64,000 nucleotides of DNA from NCBI GenBank assembly GCA_025738555.1, contig JAOVFP010000011.1, forward strand, positions 2,480,001-2,544,000. Reading direction: 5' to 3'. The notes beneath the pieces were generated by a model. It searched no databases. It was given only the letters and a program-made list of their open reading frames with translations, and was not told the DNA's origin. The translations under genes were made by a program, and so were the position numbers. Position 1 is the stretch's first letter. Every line of letters begins with the position of its first letter. This DNA is from Cyathus striatus. Lineage: Eukaryota > Basidiomycota > Agaricomycetes > Agaricales > Nidulariaceae. Shown here piece after piece: positions 45,340 to 59,614 of the stretch.

Positions 45340-46860
45340 CGCAAAAACTACAGTTATATATAATTGTAATCAGTATTGTGACGAAAAAAGGCAGTTTGAG
45401 CCCGGTATGGATGAGGAAGTGCACAGTATAGATGTGAATAGATAAAGTAGAGTGAGAGCCAGAAGCAGACAATGTGCGAGTAATCCGTCAGATCACCCGT
45501 GAGCGCTGATTATGTACTATACAAACAGCACAACCAACCGAGAACCACGAAAAAATACATCGAGATAGTCGAAAGAGTGGATGTGCTCGGGGTAAGGAAA
45601 GAAAAAATACACCTTAGGGCTAGAAGAAAGGCAAGGAAGCTATCTACCCAATGTGTCAACTAGCCCCAGTTTTCCCAGCTCTAAGTTTTCCACAGCTAGC
45701 CGAATGTCGACTGCGACCAAATAGCAGGGTGTGAAAGACTTGGGACTCGGGAGTAAACAACGTGCAAGCGATCCATGAGTCCACTTGACATTGATTATCC
45801 CCGAAATAGAAGAACAGTGTGATCAGACGACACGTTAATATGGTAGAAGAGTGCTGGCAGCTGAAAGTAGCAGGGCAGCTCAGCTGGAATGTATTAACTA
45901 ATGAACCAGTCCTTGCCAAACAAGTCCTTGCCAAACAATGTCAGCTGACCGACATGTCACCGTTTAGAATCCCCCTTCTGTCTTTCTCCCTTATCCTTTC
46001 TTCATCATTCCTCAAGCTCCAAGCATCGCGTCAAGGGAGGATCAAGAATGGCGACTGGGTTTTACTGTCATCATTCCTTGCTCGACGTTATCCGGTGGTG
46101 GGAGGGAGGGTCATAGGTTGAGGAACAGGGGTTATGTATATCATTTTCTCATTCTACTATGCTCACACTTTTCTTTTTCTTTTTAGTTTCTTCTTGTCTG
46201 ATACTTTGCGGGCATGGAAGCACCCATATCTTCCCATACTCTTGGCTTTTGGAAACTCGAAGAAATCACGGGATTGACGGTGGACATTCTGGTCCTCTAT
46301 GGCTGTTGTGCTGCACTTGCAGCTCTGGCAACCGCATATACCCTTGGGGAGGGGCAGAAACTGTCTCCGCGCCAATGCCATAGAGCCTCTCCAAGAAACT
46401 CGTTCTCCGCTGTCTCTTGGTTTCGAGGGTCCTTGGATGTCAAGTTCTCACTCCCTTTTACATATCTCTTGTGTCCCCACAATGGCCTCTGTACCTACCA
46501 CCTGACTCTTAGTTTCCTCATCACTCCTTCAATTGGCTCCGATGGTGTGAGAGCACATGCGCATCAGATTACTCCAGTAGCATTTCGCCATTGTATACTA
46601 GTACTTTGATATTCAAAGCTTACTTCTTTTTATGGCTTTAACCTTACTGTGCAACAACACACCTCGAGCCTTAAGTCTTATGAAGAGTGTCAACACCATT
46701 ACCCTCAAGAATTATTCAATGCATAAGCTAAGTATTTGTTTAATGTTGTATGCTAACATCACCCTCTAGTTTCTCTCCTGTAGCCAATCAAGTTGGATAA
46801 TGCTTGCTATGCGTTCTTCAGGTTAATCTTCCACACTGGCCGGCAAAGCAACATCGGAAA
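45340..46860. other. 3' side of the transposase-like gene, no gene assigned
   Basis: Overlapping frames exist on both strands (for example 46,214-46,609 plus and 46,297-46,482 minus), but none has a recognisable motif or a convincing intron pattern. The sequence could be leader, trailer or a decayed passenger gene. Confidence 0.35.
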
Positions 46861-46870
46861 TATAATTGAT

Positions 46871-49826
46871 TTACTGGTGATAATAGCTTCCACCATTTTC
46901 CGAGCTTTGGAACTGACTGTAATACGATGGGTAAGATGATGAGCCACTCATCTGTTGGGGACAGGGAACTGCTAAAGTGTAAGGGGTTGGCCTTGTATTC
47001 TCTTGAGTACGGCGTACCGCTCCTGTGCTATGTGGGGTGTTTGTCATACTGTTGCTGGAGGAGGCTATTGATGTTTTTGATGTTTTCAACCCAAAAGAAA
47101 GCCGTGGTAGTGGTGGAATTACATCAGAATGATAAACTACCTTCTTCTGGGGTGATTTCCTTGGAGATTGTTTTGCAATGTGATGCTGTGAGAGAACTTG
47201 ATGTCCAATGGATGTCTGTGCATGGTGATAGACAGTTGACAACTGGCCACGAACATATATACCCAGTGTTGAATGTAATGTCAAACTTTCTTGCATCTGG
47301 AAGTCATAGTGCATTCTGTGCATAATTCCTCCAAGTAATGTAAGGTTTATACCATCATGATTTATATTTCGATGCACTTGCTCATTTCCATTTGTGGATG
47401 ATGGTGATGCCTGCCAAACATCCAAGGGTATTTTGCTCTGGGGGTGATATAATGCAGGAATGACAAACTTTGCAATAATCTTGTCCTTGAGCCAGGCTAT
47501 AAAATAAAGACTATAAGTTAATCATTGTACCGCAAGTTCAATGTTAAAATTGATTTACATTGTGCTTTTGCTCCACCCCTCCTAATTACTGTGATAGCCC
47601 CATCAATATCATACTCAGTTGTTGTTGCAATACTTAGCATTGCAATGTAAGCGCTTTCTGATATCTGATTATGCAGATCGTGAATGTGCCGCTTAAAATG
47701 CATGGTACATAATCTATAAAACCGCTTAAGGTGTTCATATGGATCAAGGTCTCTTAGTTGTCATCTCAGCTCCATAGGACAGTATCCATCTATATCATGA
47801 GAGATTTGTTGACAATACATGCCTGCACCTGGTGAATAAGTTATAGATATGCTGTATGTGATGAAGTGGACAACTAAATACCTAATGCTTGCCCTCTATG
47901 AGCATCAGCTACCCAGATGTGGATTCCTGTACCATGGATATGACGAAAGAGTACTGGAAGTCCAGTAATTTTTTTTGCAAAGTCAAATATGCAAGTAAAA
48001 AGAATGCAATGTGCTCTTGCAGACTGTGATGTTGTGTACACACGCACTCCCACAATGGCTGTGACATCAGTTAGTTTGTAACTGCACACAAAAAAAATGT
48101 TATCATACAGATCATTCTATTTTCATCCCAAGTCTCCATCTCGAATTCCTGCCACTTTCCATGCACACGTTTAAATGTGGTATCAATAGAGATATACCAA
48201 GCACAAAGAAGTGCAGATGCCATAAATTTTGACATGCATATAACTAGATAGAATACTTTACCACCTTTGATAATATGAGTTTCAGCACAACATATATATA
48301 CACTATCCTCTGGAAGGCTCGCATGCACATTCACAAGTTGCATGGCACCTTACCAAAATATATTAGTTAGATTGTATTATGATTGTGAGAATTAATGACC
48401 CAGTTCCGTTTGGATACTGCTCCTTTCTAAGGTTATTTATAAGGCGATGAACATGATCAAAGTTTCCAAGTGAAGGATGCAGAGCTGAGAGCGGAGGATC
48501 AACAAATGAAGTCCAATTAGATTTCTGTTGTAGATTAGCTATGAATCCAGAATCAGTCATGAGTTTTCTAGGAGTTGCATCAGCTAGCTTCCAATCAAGT
48601 GCGATAAGCATAGCTGAAAAAACTTTCTCAATTGGAGGTGGTGTTTTAATGGGAGGTGGAGGATTGTGTGAATGAATACCCCTTGACATAATGATGACTT
48701 GGGGACATGCAAAAAGGTCATATGGTGTGTAGATTGCAAATTTTACATCACATCCTATGTGTGTCTGCAAAGTCCCCCTATGAAGTTCACCATTCGAAAA
48801 TTGATGCCAATGTGCTAATGTTTTGCTTTAGAATTTTTGTTGTAGCCAGAGTCAAAGCTTACTTATGACATTGATCTTTCTGCTCAGATGGTGAAGCCTG
48901 AAAAGAACAGGATACAAGTGGGCCATATCCTTTAAAGTAAGCATGCTCCTCAAAGAATTTAATACCCTGCTGATTTCTTGTAATGAGAGCAGTGAGGTAT
49001 TGTATGTTGAACTCTTGCAAATTCCTGAGTATTAAATGTGCTTTATCTATGTGCGAGTGGTGTTCACATCTAGTAATATAATTAATGAGATGACACATGA
49101 AATACAATGAACAAAACATACTGAAGGCATGGCTGGCCATGTCTACCATATTTGATAATCATCTTCCCAGAACAGAGGTGGCCTTTGTGAACTTTTCTCT
49201 GGCAGCCACTCGGAAATGTTCTTGAATGAACGCTTTCATCACTACTGGCATCATCACTATCAGAATCTCCACCATAGTCGAAACGGAGATCAGAGGCATC
49301 AAACGAACACCCAGTTTCTTGGACCGCACAAAAAAAAGAAAGTGTTTTCACAAAAACAATGTCTGCTGGGGTAGGTACACCAAGAGCTGGTGAATTGGAG
49401 TCAACGGTGCCTTCAAAATTATATTCACATCGTTTCAATCCCCTACCTGCATAGGATATTATAAGATGTAAGTAGAATGAATGAATTATTTTAGTTTTAC
49501 TCACAAGACATTGTCAACTTCTGACATGAGACTGGTTTACCATCAAAGTCCAGTAGAAGTTCACCACAGAACACGTAATCTACTGCTCCATGTTTACCAC
49601 CAATAGAGTATTGGATGTTAAATTTAGGATGAGTATCGTCTTGATTTACACAGAAACAATGAGCAACAGTGCCCTTATCAGAAGTAGCAGCTTCTGGATA
49701 TTCAATGATTTCGCCAGGGGGATAGTCAAACAGTTTTTCGACAGTAAGTTGATGGTGGATGTAGACATCATGAGTGAACAGGTGGTTGCATTGGGAAGGG
49801 ATTCCAGAGGACGATGAATGAGACAT
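46871..49826 (-). CDS. Multi-exon transposase-like protein (possible DDE type)
   Basis: Eight exons can be traced on the minus strand. Exon 1 is 49,826-49,505 (MSHSSSSGIPSQCNHLFTHD). A GTGAGT-to-TGCAG intron leads in phase to RGLKRCEYNFEGTVDSNSPA and an Asp/Ser-rich acidic stretch. Next is a Cys/His block around HLCSGKMIIKYGRHGQPCL and CEHHSHIDKA. The core follows: DWKLADATPRKLMTDSGFIA, YISIDTTFKRVHGKWQEFEM, HIHGTGIHIWVADAHRGQAL and SSTNGNEQVHRNINHDGINL. The Asp, Asp and Glu in the last three fit the spacing of a DDE nuclease; that is my inference. From memory the block order is widespread as repeated hypothetical proteins in Agaricomycetes. A basic tail (KQSPRKSPQKK) follows. No frame-breaking stop was noticed. 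Confidence 0.7.
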
Positions 49827-49849
49827 AACAAAAATTCATAAGACAAAAC

Positions 49850-50560
49850 CGACAAAATATTACTCTATGTCTTAAACACTTCTCCGGTGCTCCAGTGCAC
49901 ATACCATCCTCATGCCCTATTGAAACAGCCAAGTCCCCCACAACATTATTCATTGGCTTACATGCAATGAAGGTCTGATAGTAAAATGTTTGTTAGCACC
50001 AGTGAGGCACCGGAATATGAACTACACACCTTAGCTTCCGAGTCTAGCTGCACCCCAGTTATCTTGAAACATTGGCCAACTTCAAGAACTCAAAGAGATT
50101 GTATGCCACACAATATTGCACAATGGCGTCAATTCACCAAGAGTCTGTCAAGTATACACTAGCAGTTATATCAGGGTATAGGAGCTGGATACTGCATCAA
50201 TGATTCCAAACACCAATAGACCGGCAAACATGAAACTTTGAAGTCTTGGGTATGGGCGGTAGCAATCTTGAGCAATATATGTTATAAATTGTATCCCGGC
50301 AACTTGACAACACATTTGCACGAGCGAAGTGGGAGCAGCAATTGAGAAACTCTGCACTATGAAATGGGTGAAGTCGGGTGGGAATGACACTAGCTTGAGA
50401 CCATTCAGTAATATGGTTATGTATCCATAGCAGTGGGGGCCATCATATACATGTATATTGAATCGTACGATACAAACCTGTGTAAAAAATAAACATATAA
50501 GCCAGTTGGAAGAAGATATTCACATACCACATAATGTGCACAATGTCCACCCTACCATCG
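49850..50560. other. Gap between the transposase-like gene and the passenger gene
   Basis: A hydrophobic minus-strand frame (50,390-50,166) is present but has no recognisable motif. Both genes diverge from here, so a shared promoter region is likely. Confidence 0.3.
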
Positions 50561-50835
50561 CTGTTCAGTGTCCTTGGAACAGATCAGAAAAGTACGCAGG
50601 AGTTAGTCGGATGGAGTACCCTCGCTGGAAGGATGGTGGTTATGGATTAGTAAGTTTACATTTCCTGAATGCATTTCCACAAGGTGAACTTACCACATCT
50701 CTAACCCAGTCTGACAGAGAATGGTGAATGTGTGTGCCTGATGAGGATTGCGCGGTGGTTGGAGTTATGCAGCTTGCACTGGCCATACTTCTGCGTGCTA
50801 ACCGCACTGGATGGGAGCTCACGACCAGCCCGTAT

Positions 50836-51578
50836 CGTCCCTACTGATAATGGGAATGTGTATGCACGCTGTTACAAGGGACTGTCAAAATGCGGTTATT
50901 CTGGTAAGTAAGCTGTAGCTCTCACCTGCACACTCATAGAGACTTCTACAGTGGACATCTCTAATGTGTACAAAAATGCGACCTTCGAATCAGAGTACCA
51001 TAACCTCGTGACTGAAAGTAAGCATTCTGTGCTCGCCAAGAGCTTAAGACTTACTTACAGTGGTAGGTAATGGGCACCCGGATATGGTAGGAGTCATATC
51101 CAGCCTTTTCCTTCAGCCAGAAGCGGTCCGCATTAAAATCGGAACTATTGAATGTCTGAGTGGATATTGCGGTGAGCACAAGTCACGGTTCACGGACTTA
51201 CAGGAGAGTAGCGAGTATAATCTCGCAGAGCAACCTCTGAGTCGAAGGAAACGAGGTTAGTTATCATGATATTTTATTAGCCACATGTTACTCACATTTC
51301 TTATTCTAGTACGTGCTCTTGAAGCCATACCCTTCCCAAGAAAGCTCCAGAAATCCTCCCCAGCATCTACCAGGGTGAAACATGCCAGAAATAGTGGCAG
51401 AAATAAAGTCCAGGCCATGGAACGACCAGAAAATGAAGCCTTGAGGAGCAGTGTGAGCACGAGTGACAAAAGCAACTTGCTGTTGATTGAGGAGGATGCG
51501 CCAGAGCTCTGTATGTCCTGTGGACTTTACTTCCCTCCGGATGTTCTAAGGCCTCATATCTTGGATTGTTCATACTAA
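50836..51578 (+). CDS. Passenger gene of the inner element, 3' exons
   Basis: Function unknown. The exons join precisely. About 50,836-50,890 (DNGNVYARCYKGLSKCGYS) splices with a GTAAGT donor and CTACAG acceptor to 50,952-51,017 (VDISNVYKNATFESEYHNLV). That splices to 51,061-51,255 (VGNGHPDMVGVISSLFLQPE) and, after a 54-bp intron, to 51,310-51,578. The last exon is Lys/Arg-rich and ends with CMSCGLYFPPDVLRPHILDC, a Cys-x2-Cys...His...Cys pattern that could bind zinc. Earlier coding-like sequence (50,741-50,830, DEDCAVVGVMQLALAILLRA) is in another frame, so the 5' end is unresolved. Confidence 0.55.
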
Positions 51579-51984
51579 CTTGATGAACTTGCAGACATAA
51601 GGTGGTTGAGAGTGAGGGAAGAGAGTAGCTAGTAAAGCGCAGACAGGGATAATCTGAGTACCGTTGATTCAGCTTACTTACATAATACCATACAAATGAA
51701 CCCAGCTGTCTAGCTCACCAGCTCACAGTTTCAAATGAACTGATGTGTTGACATATGTTGAAAATTCCCTGCTACTACCACATTTGGCACAGATCTGATG
51801 ATCAAGATGTAACAGGGGACTCAAGACCAGCGCGCATCGAGAGCATGGCACGGAGCATGCAAAAGGAGCGCGCACGAATACCAAAAGATGGCGCCAGACA
51901 TACCTCCGAAGAGTAGCGCTACCGAGAAGAAGTGGTGTGGGAAATGATTAAATGTGCAGTTTGAACGCCATACACACAGCTTAA

Positions 51985-52400
51985 GTATGACACAGGGAGC
52001 ATTATATACAAGCAGACATCTTATGGATGACACAGAGGGCACAAGTTCAACCTACAGAGTAATGGATAATAGCAGAGACTTTATAGATGACTCACAGAGA
52101 ACAAAAACTACTCAGAGAACATTATATAAAAGCAGAGATATTAAGGGAAATTCAGATAGCACAAAAACAACCCACAGAGAAATGTATAATAGCAGACCTT
52201 ACAGATGATGTACAGAGCACAATAACCACCCAGAGAGCATTATATAAAGGCAGAAACATCAAGGGAGATCTAGATGGCACAAGAAAAATCCAAAGAGCAT
52301 TATAGACCTTAAAGTTGATCCAGAGAGTACAAGAACATCCAAGAGTGTATAAAATAAAAGCAGAGACATTAAGGACGAAACAGATAGCAATCAGATCGCT
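51985..52400 (+). repeat. About 58-bp tandem repeat, seven units
   Basis: Each unit runs roughly CAGAGAGCATTATATAAA, then AGCAGAGACATTAAGGGA, then GATAGCACAAAAACAACC. Units vary at about one base in five. It lies between the right end of the inner element and the outer element's remaining body, so it belongs to the outer element. Confidence 0.75.
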
Positions 52401-53352
52401 TACCAAAAGCTAGAGGGTACTCAAGAAAAGTAGAAAGTTAGAAACTAATTTGCGAGCTTGAGTATGATTAAATTTCCCAAATTCACAAAGGTGAAACGGC
52501 CCCTACATTTGTTGAAGATGGGGGGGGCATACAATGACTTCTGCGCATCCAATTTGACTACAAATTCACCTCGGTAAGCCACCATTGACATATACACACG
52601 ATTGGCATCCCTCAGACTCTTGATGTACATTACTTTTATAATATATAGGAAATGTACCGTACCATACATAGTCTGTAACCTCAGCTAGTTTTCAACGCTA
52701 AAGTGAGTCTTTGTATTATAAGGTATATAAGTATACATAATTATGTGTACTTATCAAGGTATACCTTGTACTTTGATTACCTACTCTAGGATTTCAAGTT
52801 CACAGTAGTACCGGGTAGTCCCTGAAGACTATGATTAACTATGTGGTGCTTCTAACTCGCTGATATCACTTATATCTCAAGCCGAAAGACATTTGTAGCA
52901 AGTGTTCAGTGCACTTAATAGAGCGCCATGTTGTATCGCTTACATCTCAGCTCATATATCTCACAAATACTTATATCAAAGCTTATACTTATAGGTGAAT
53001 TATTCTATTTACTGTAAAGAACTAAATAATTGCTTGAGCACACATAGTTACTGCCGTACAGCGTACCGGGCGGCCACGCTTCAGTTAGTAAGTGCTCAAT
53101 CTCGCTTAAGTAGGGTTCTGAAACAGAGATTGTAATATCTAACCGAGAAGCCGTGGCGCTGGACACCGGAGATCAACTATAATTGATGCGTTTGAGCGTG
53201 GTCGTTAGACTTTCCATAGTCACGAGTCTCGGTTTCAATCACGAACAAAGTTGGATCTATCATCAAAGTATACTACACACCCTAAAACTTAGACCATTTG
53301 ACTCAGTTGACGACTTTTATCACTAGACGGATATGAGGCGACATCGACATCA

Positions 53353-55492
53353 TTGCGAAATCATCAGCTTTTCGATACTTTGCTCGGAATCAGGCAGTGC
53401 AATTTGAAACATATCTTTCATATTAATCAAAAAAAATGGAATTTTAGTACGATACTTCTTGATGTTCACTTAATCCAAGCCATTACATCCCTCTCAGAGA
53501 TACCAGTATTTTTTCAGACTCGCTTTATTCCAATTTTACTTGCCCTTCTTTCCATCACAAAAGCCACCATCGTCAATATTACTGTGGATGACGCATATCC
53601 CGATCCACTAACCGGACAATTTGTTAATTACCTTCCAAATGATTTATGGAATAATGGGCCATTGTGTCAAAACTGTTCTGCAAAAGTTGACAGAGAAGAG
53701 ATGCACAATGGAACATGGCACGACAGTACAGTAAGCTCGGATTACACAACCCATTTCGCTTTGCTTTGCAAAACTCATTTAGCATATAAAAGTACTCCCC
53801 CACTCGTCCATCCCATCAGTTTGAAGTGCCACTAAATGCTACCTTTACTTTTAATGGCATGTTTCTCCTAGATATCAAAATAGTTATAAATGCCATTTAC
53901 TATATAGGAAGTGCTATATATGTATTCTGTGCCATCTTGTTATCAAACACCATTCATCTGACAGGCTCCAGTAACATGGCTTTCTACATCGACAACGAGG
54001 TCGTTGGTCATTTCGAACAGATGTCCGGGTCTGGATCTCAGAATTACCAATATAACGTATTGGTTTACTCCAATACATCTATGATACTGGATCATTTCGA
54101 CCGATTGTTCGCTGACATTTTGTGTGACCGAAATTTTCAGTTCATTGTTCTGTTCGTGACCTATTTTAGTGCGTGACATCATTCAAATTTGTTCGTACCC
54201 TTTAAGAGCGAACTATGGGACTTGTAAAAAACAAAACCAAGTAAGTATTTCTACAATTGACAAACAATAAGTACCAATACCAATACTGTAACAATGAGTA
54301 GTATTTATTTAGTAATAGTAGAGAATACATGCAAAAAACACTTTGTTTATAGAATTTGAGGTAAGTACAGTATGTCATTTTTATCCAATCAACACGAGAT
54401 ATAACATCGAAAGTTAGATTAAAGACAGCGGTATTGGACCACATTGAAAACTCCACTGGCCGTGACTCATTTTTTGGACTTCAATTCGCAACAGATGCAG
54501 AAAGCACGCTTGTTGAAATGGCTGATACATTACTAACTGACACAACTCCAGAACTTGGGTAGGGGGAGAGGAAATTTTTTAAAACACTGTGTATTTTACA
54601 GAAGCTTGGGAGGAACATTAGAAATCCAGTACATACAGTTAATAAGGGAAAAACCGATTTTTTGTGTCTAATTTTGGCCTTTTTTTGTTTCACTGAACCT
54701 TTGTTCGGTGCTCCTCGGGATGCGTGACATTTTGTCAAAATTGTTCTGTTTCTAGACGTCGTGTGACACGTGACCGAACAATCGGTCGAAATGATCCAGT
54801 ACCAGGAGAACACAGATTCGTGCTACAAAATGGACAGGAAGGAGGCGATTCATTAACTCTCTTCGATTACCTGATTTACTCGTAAGAACATTAGCAATAT
54901 TTATCTTCCTCAACTAATGCAATTTAGATATGATAATGGCGTAAAGATAGCAGAACCGACAACCCCAACTGCAAGCTCAACTCCAAAGCCCACAACCTCA
55001 ACGGCAAGTTCAACTCCAACACAATCCTCATCTTCTGGTTCTGGAACTGGTGCTGACAAACACAAAGGCGCGACAATAGGAATCGCTATAGGTGTTATAT
55101 GTGGCTTCCTTATCATTGCTGCAGCAGCTTTTTTAGTCTACAAGAGGCAGAAAAATATTTGGCAATCAGAAGGAGAGCCACTAATTCCTGTGCCATTTTT
55201 TAGTATTCGGCAAGGAAATATTGATGTAGTGCATAATCCCATGCACGCGCCGCCACGGCCGAAAGTGCCTCCTGGGGATAGAGCTGTGGGGCAAAACATT
55301 GCGGAGTTGGGTACAATGGAGGATAAAACTCGCCCACCATCACTAGTTGCTGTAGAAGCTGCCCCCGTGGAAATAGTGGAAATATTGGAGGAAAATGATA
55401 TGTTGGGGAGACATTTAGCGGATTTTACGGAGTCTGTGGCAGGAGGAACACCGCCACCTACTTATCACGAAGATGATGAGAATGATGATTAA
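53353..55492 (+). CDS. Single-pass membrane glycoprotein of Agaricomycete type, interrupted by a MITE
   Basis: A hydrophobic leader (RFIPILLALLSITKA) precedes an ectodomain (ITVDDAYPDPLTGQFVNY, CQNCSAK, NGTWHDST). A GTAAGC-to-CATCAG intron leads to FEVPLNATFTFNG, then AIYVFCAILLSNT and EQMSGSGSQNYQYNVLVYSN. The frame is then split by a 713-bp MITE and resumes at PGEHRFVLQNGQEGGDSLTL. A Thr/Ser/Pro stalk with four STP repeats, a TM helix (ATIGIAIGVICGFLIIAAAA), a basic KRQKN stop-transfer and a long acidic cytoplasmic tail ending DDENDD follow. The fold and order match a common Agaricomycete family of unknown role. The true ATG is uncertain: 53,353 is far upstream of the leader. Without the MITE it would be intact. 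Confidence 0.65.
54087..54799. mobile_element. Tc1/mariner-like MITE, 713 bp, TA target
   Basis: Perfect 25-bp inverted ends (54,087-54,111 and 54,775-54,799; CTGGATCATTTCGACCGATT) are flanked by TA on both sides (54,085-54,086 and 54,800-54,801). Removing it with one TA restores the host frame exactly (SNTSM-I-PGEHRF). No transposase was seen. TA duplication is diagnostic of the Tc1/mariner superfamily. Confidence 0.88.
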
Positions 55493-55779
55493 GGGATATG
55501 GTACTGTTTTTAGAATTATCGCTGACGATTGTGTAACTTACGCTATGTATATACAAATGTTAACTACACACCATACTTTTATCTGGTCCAGACTGCATTT
55601 TGTTTGGGAGCGCATCGACCTGAATGTGCTTTGCGATTCACGTGTAGTTTCTTTCTTCTCTGCATACTTGGTTAATATATGCGAGTAATAGACAACCTGT
55701 CTCTCTTGATGGATCCCATAAAGAAAAATCAGATCTCGAAGCGTAAATATCACCAGCAGTTTCAAAATTAGCTCACCAT

Positions 55780-57791
<2,012 letters not shown>

Positions 57792-57799
57792 TCACCACC

Positions 57800-58380
57800 A
57801 AAAGACCCATCCAAGACAATCCATTTCCTCATCTGACAATGCCACGCCAGTTCGAACCGCGAAGATGATGTATGAAGAGGTAGGCAAGAAACGCCCGGCA
57901 GATAAGGTGGCCTGTCGTCATCCAATTGATCAACGATCCAAAGAGTCTAAAACGCTATTTGTCTCTGACTCGGGCGTGTTCGGAATTCATGGGCCGTGTT
58001 GGAGGTGGGTTTCTATCGTGGTTCATCGTTTTCGACGTGCTTGAGGACGACTCTGTTTTGAAGTGAAAAGGGAGAGGTGACGCCAGCTAAGCTTGGCATC
58101 ACCATGACGTTTGCTTGTATTTGCTTGCAAAGGCCCAGCAGGTGGGTGGGTTATGTCATACTGAAATGCTTTGCTTGGAGTAAAGAGATGGCATCAGGTT
58201 GGCAGTGACCGAGTCGAGCCTCAGCGCTTCAGCAAGCGTCGAGAGCTCCCCCGGAAGCAACTGGCATCGGATTTGATCGATTTTGATCTCCGATGGGCTT
58301 GAAATCCAACAGGTTCAAATAACCCACCATCTGGACCTCCATCCAGCTTCGTGACCCCGGCTTCGCGTCAAGTTGGAAAG
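57800..58380. repeat. Dispersed repeat, copy 3
   Basis: Matches 4,840-5,410 throughout (CATCCAAGACAATCCATTTC, GGCCTGTCGTCATCCA, CTCTGACTCGGGCGTGTTCG, CTCCGATGG). It lies directly upstream of the GMC start and before the broken 7TM-like gene, so it may be the old intergenic region of that gene pair. Confidence 0.65.
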
Positions 58381-58775
58381 AAGAATAGTATAAGTAGAGA
58401 GGTTGAATAGACTTTTGCGTATATATGAATTTGAATCTTTGGTATGCCGTCACTTAATGAAAATAGAATGCGCATGTTTGGGAATCTGTATTTCTATTTA
58501 TTCTTTGATTCTATCACAAGCCTCAGGTTATGGAAGCCGATAACCGGGACACATTCAAGATCAATGAACATATATTTCCAGTAAATAAATCTCTCTTTCT
58601 ATTGACTCAGAGTTGTGGTATGGTAATGTACTACTAATGAAAGGATATCTACCACCCTCAATGTTCCTTTCAGTAAGGGGATCGATACAATGAACAGTGT
58701 CAATATCATAGTCATACATCCTGAGTAGTCTACTATATCTGCCGCTCTCGCAGTTACACATCGTCCCGACTGCAT

Positions 58776-59614
58776 TTAAGCTTTAGAATCGGGTTTCGGA
58801 ACCTCATCATTCTTGAATCTGATTTCTGTGATCTGTGCAATTACGGTCTGTGAATTACACATCTTTCCTTGCATTACTTGATATATTAATATCATTGGAG
58901 ACAGAACCTAATTTATCGTGGATGAGCGATTTGTACAGACTTAAATGTTTTTCTCACCTGGACTTGCCCAGTAACTTGATAAAATATTTGTCCATATCTG
59001 GCATTAGCAGGATCCCCCCAGAAAGCATTACGGCTTGAGCAATACCAAGAAGCAATTGGGACTCCACCACCATCGAAGCTATACTAGTATATTCATTCTC
59101 ATAACATTTTCCTAGAACCTTTTGAATCCGACAACGAAACAGCAGTAGTCTTCCCACAATACAAGTGGTAAGCATTATGTTCTGGAGCAGGATGACTGCT
59201 TCAAAAAGTACCAAATAAAAGTGACCATCCTGTTATGTGAAGTCAGTGGGATGCTTGCTGTAAGTGGATTTTAGTTGGAGATAATTACACGAAACACAAA
59301 ATCCTGATTAGTTGGAAGTCAGCAACATTTTATGAATATGAATAATTGCTTTACTTCAGGATCGAAGCCGTGTAAGCACCAGTTCCTGATTTATTATATC
59401 GTTAATATTTTATTAAAGACCAGTAATTACCATGATGATATCGACAGTCCAAGCTGTTAACATAAAGCAAATATTTTCCAACCGCATTCCTCGTCCATCA
59501 ATCAGACCAATGTCCAATTCTAAGGACAAAAGTTTCGTGGTCCTTTGTTGTGTGCTGAGCGATTTTTTCCCTCTGAAAAGTGTAGTAAGGATGCGCAAAT
59601 ATGCAATCGTAATT
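58776..59614 (-). pseudogene. 7TM-like paralogue, 5'-truncated
   Basis: Paralogue of 40,067-41,389. Present: RILTTLFRGKKSLSTQQRT and LENICFMLTAWTVDIIM (59,598-59,430), LFEAVILLQNIMLTTCIVGR and YTSIASMVVESQLLLGIAQA (59,214-58,960), and VLSPMILIYQVMQGKMCNSQ to TAA (58,776-58,778). Missing are the whole 5' part, cut at 59,615 by a TATGG element, and most of exon 2, removed between about 59,370 and 59,390. The last exon has a 3-bp insertion but remains in frame. Confidence 0.75.

Larger units (their letters stand above)
44939..51972. mobile_element. Inner autonomous-looking TIR element, 7.0 kb, TATGG ends, 6-bp TSD
   Basis: The left end, TATGGCGTTCAAACTGCACA at 44,939, and its complement ending at 51,972 are near-identical over about 140 bp. 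A perfect CACACA duplicate flanks it (44,933-44,938 and 51,973-51,978). It sits inside the 44,222-53,218 element. It carries a multi-exon transposase-like gene (minus) and a passenger gene (plus), and its left subterminal region (45,000-45,270) is an array of GCGC-containing motifs. Confidence 0.87.
44222..53218. mobile_element. Outer TIR element, TACGGAAAG ends, 6-bp TSD
   Basis: Inverted ends of about 170 bp: 44,222-44,387 and 53,046-53,218. Shared blocks are GGAAAGTCTAACGACCACGC, TCAAACGCATCAATTATA and GAGCACTTACTAACTGA. A perfect 6-bp duplication, GTCACG, flanks it (44,216-44,221 and 53,219-53,224). Without the nested 7,034-bp element it is only about 1.96 kb and has no gene of its own, so it was a non-autonomous target. 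The end sequence resembles that of 35,502-37,857 (GGAAAG then ACCACGCTC). Confidence 0.87.
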
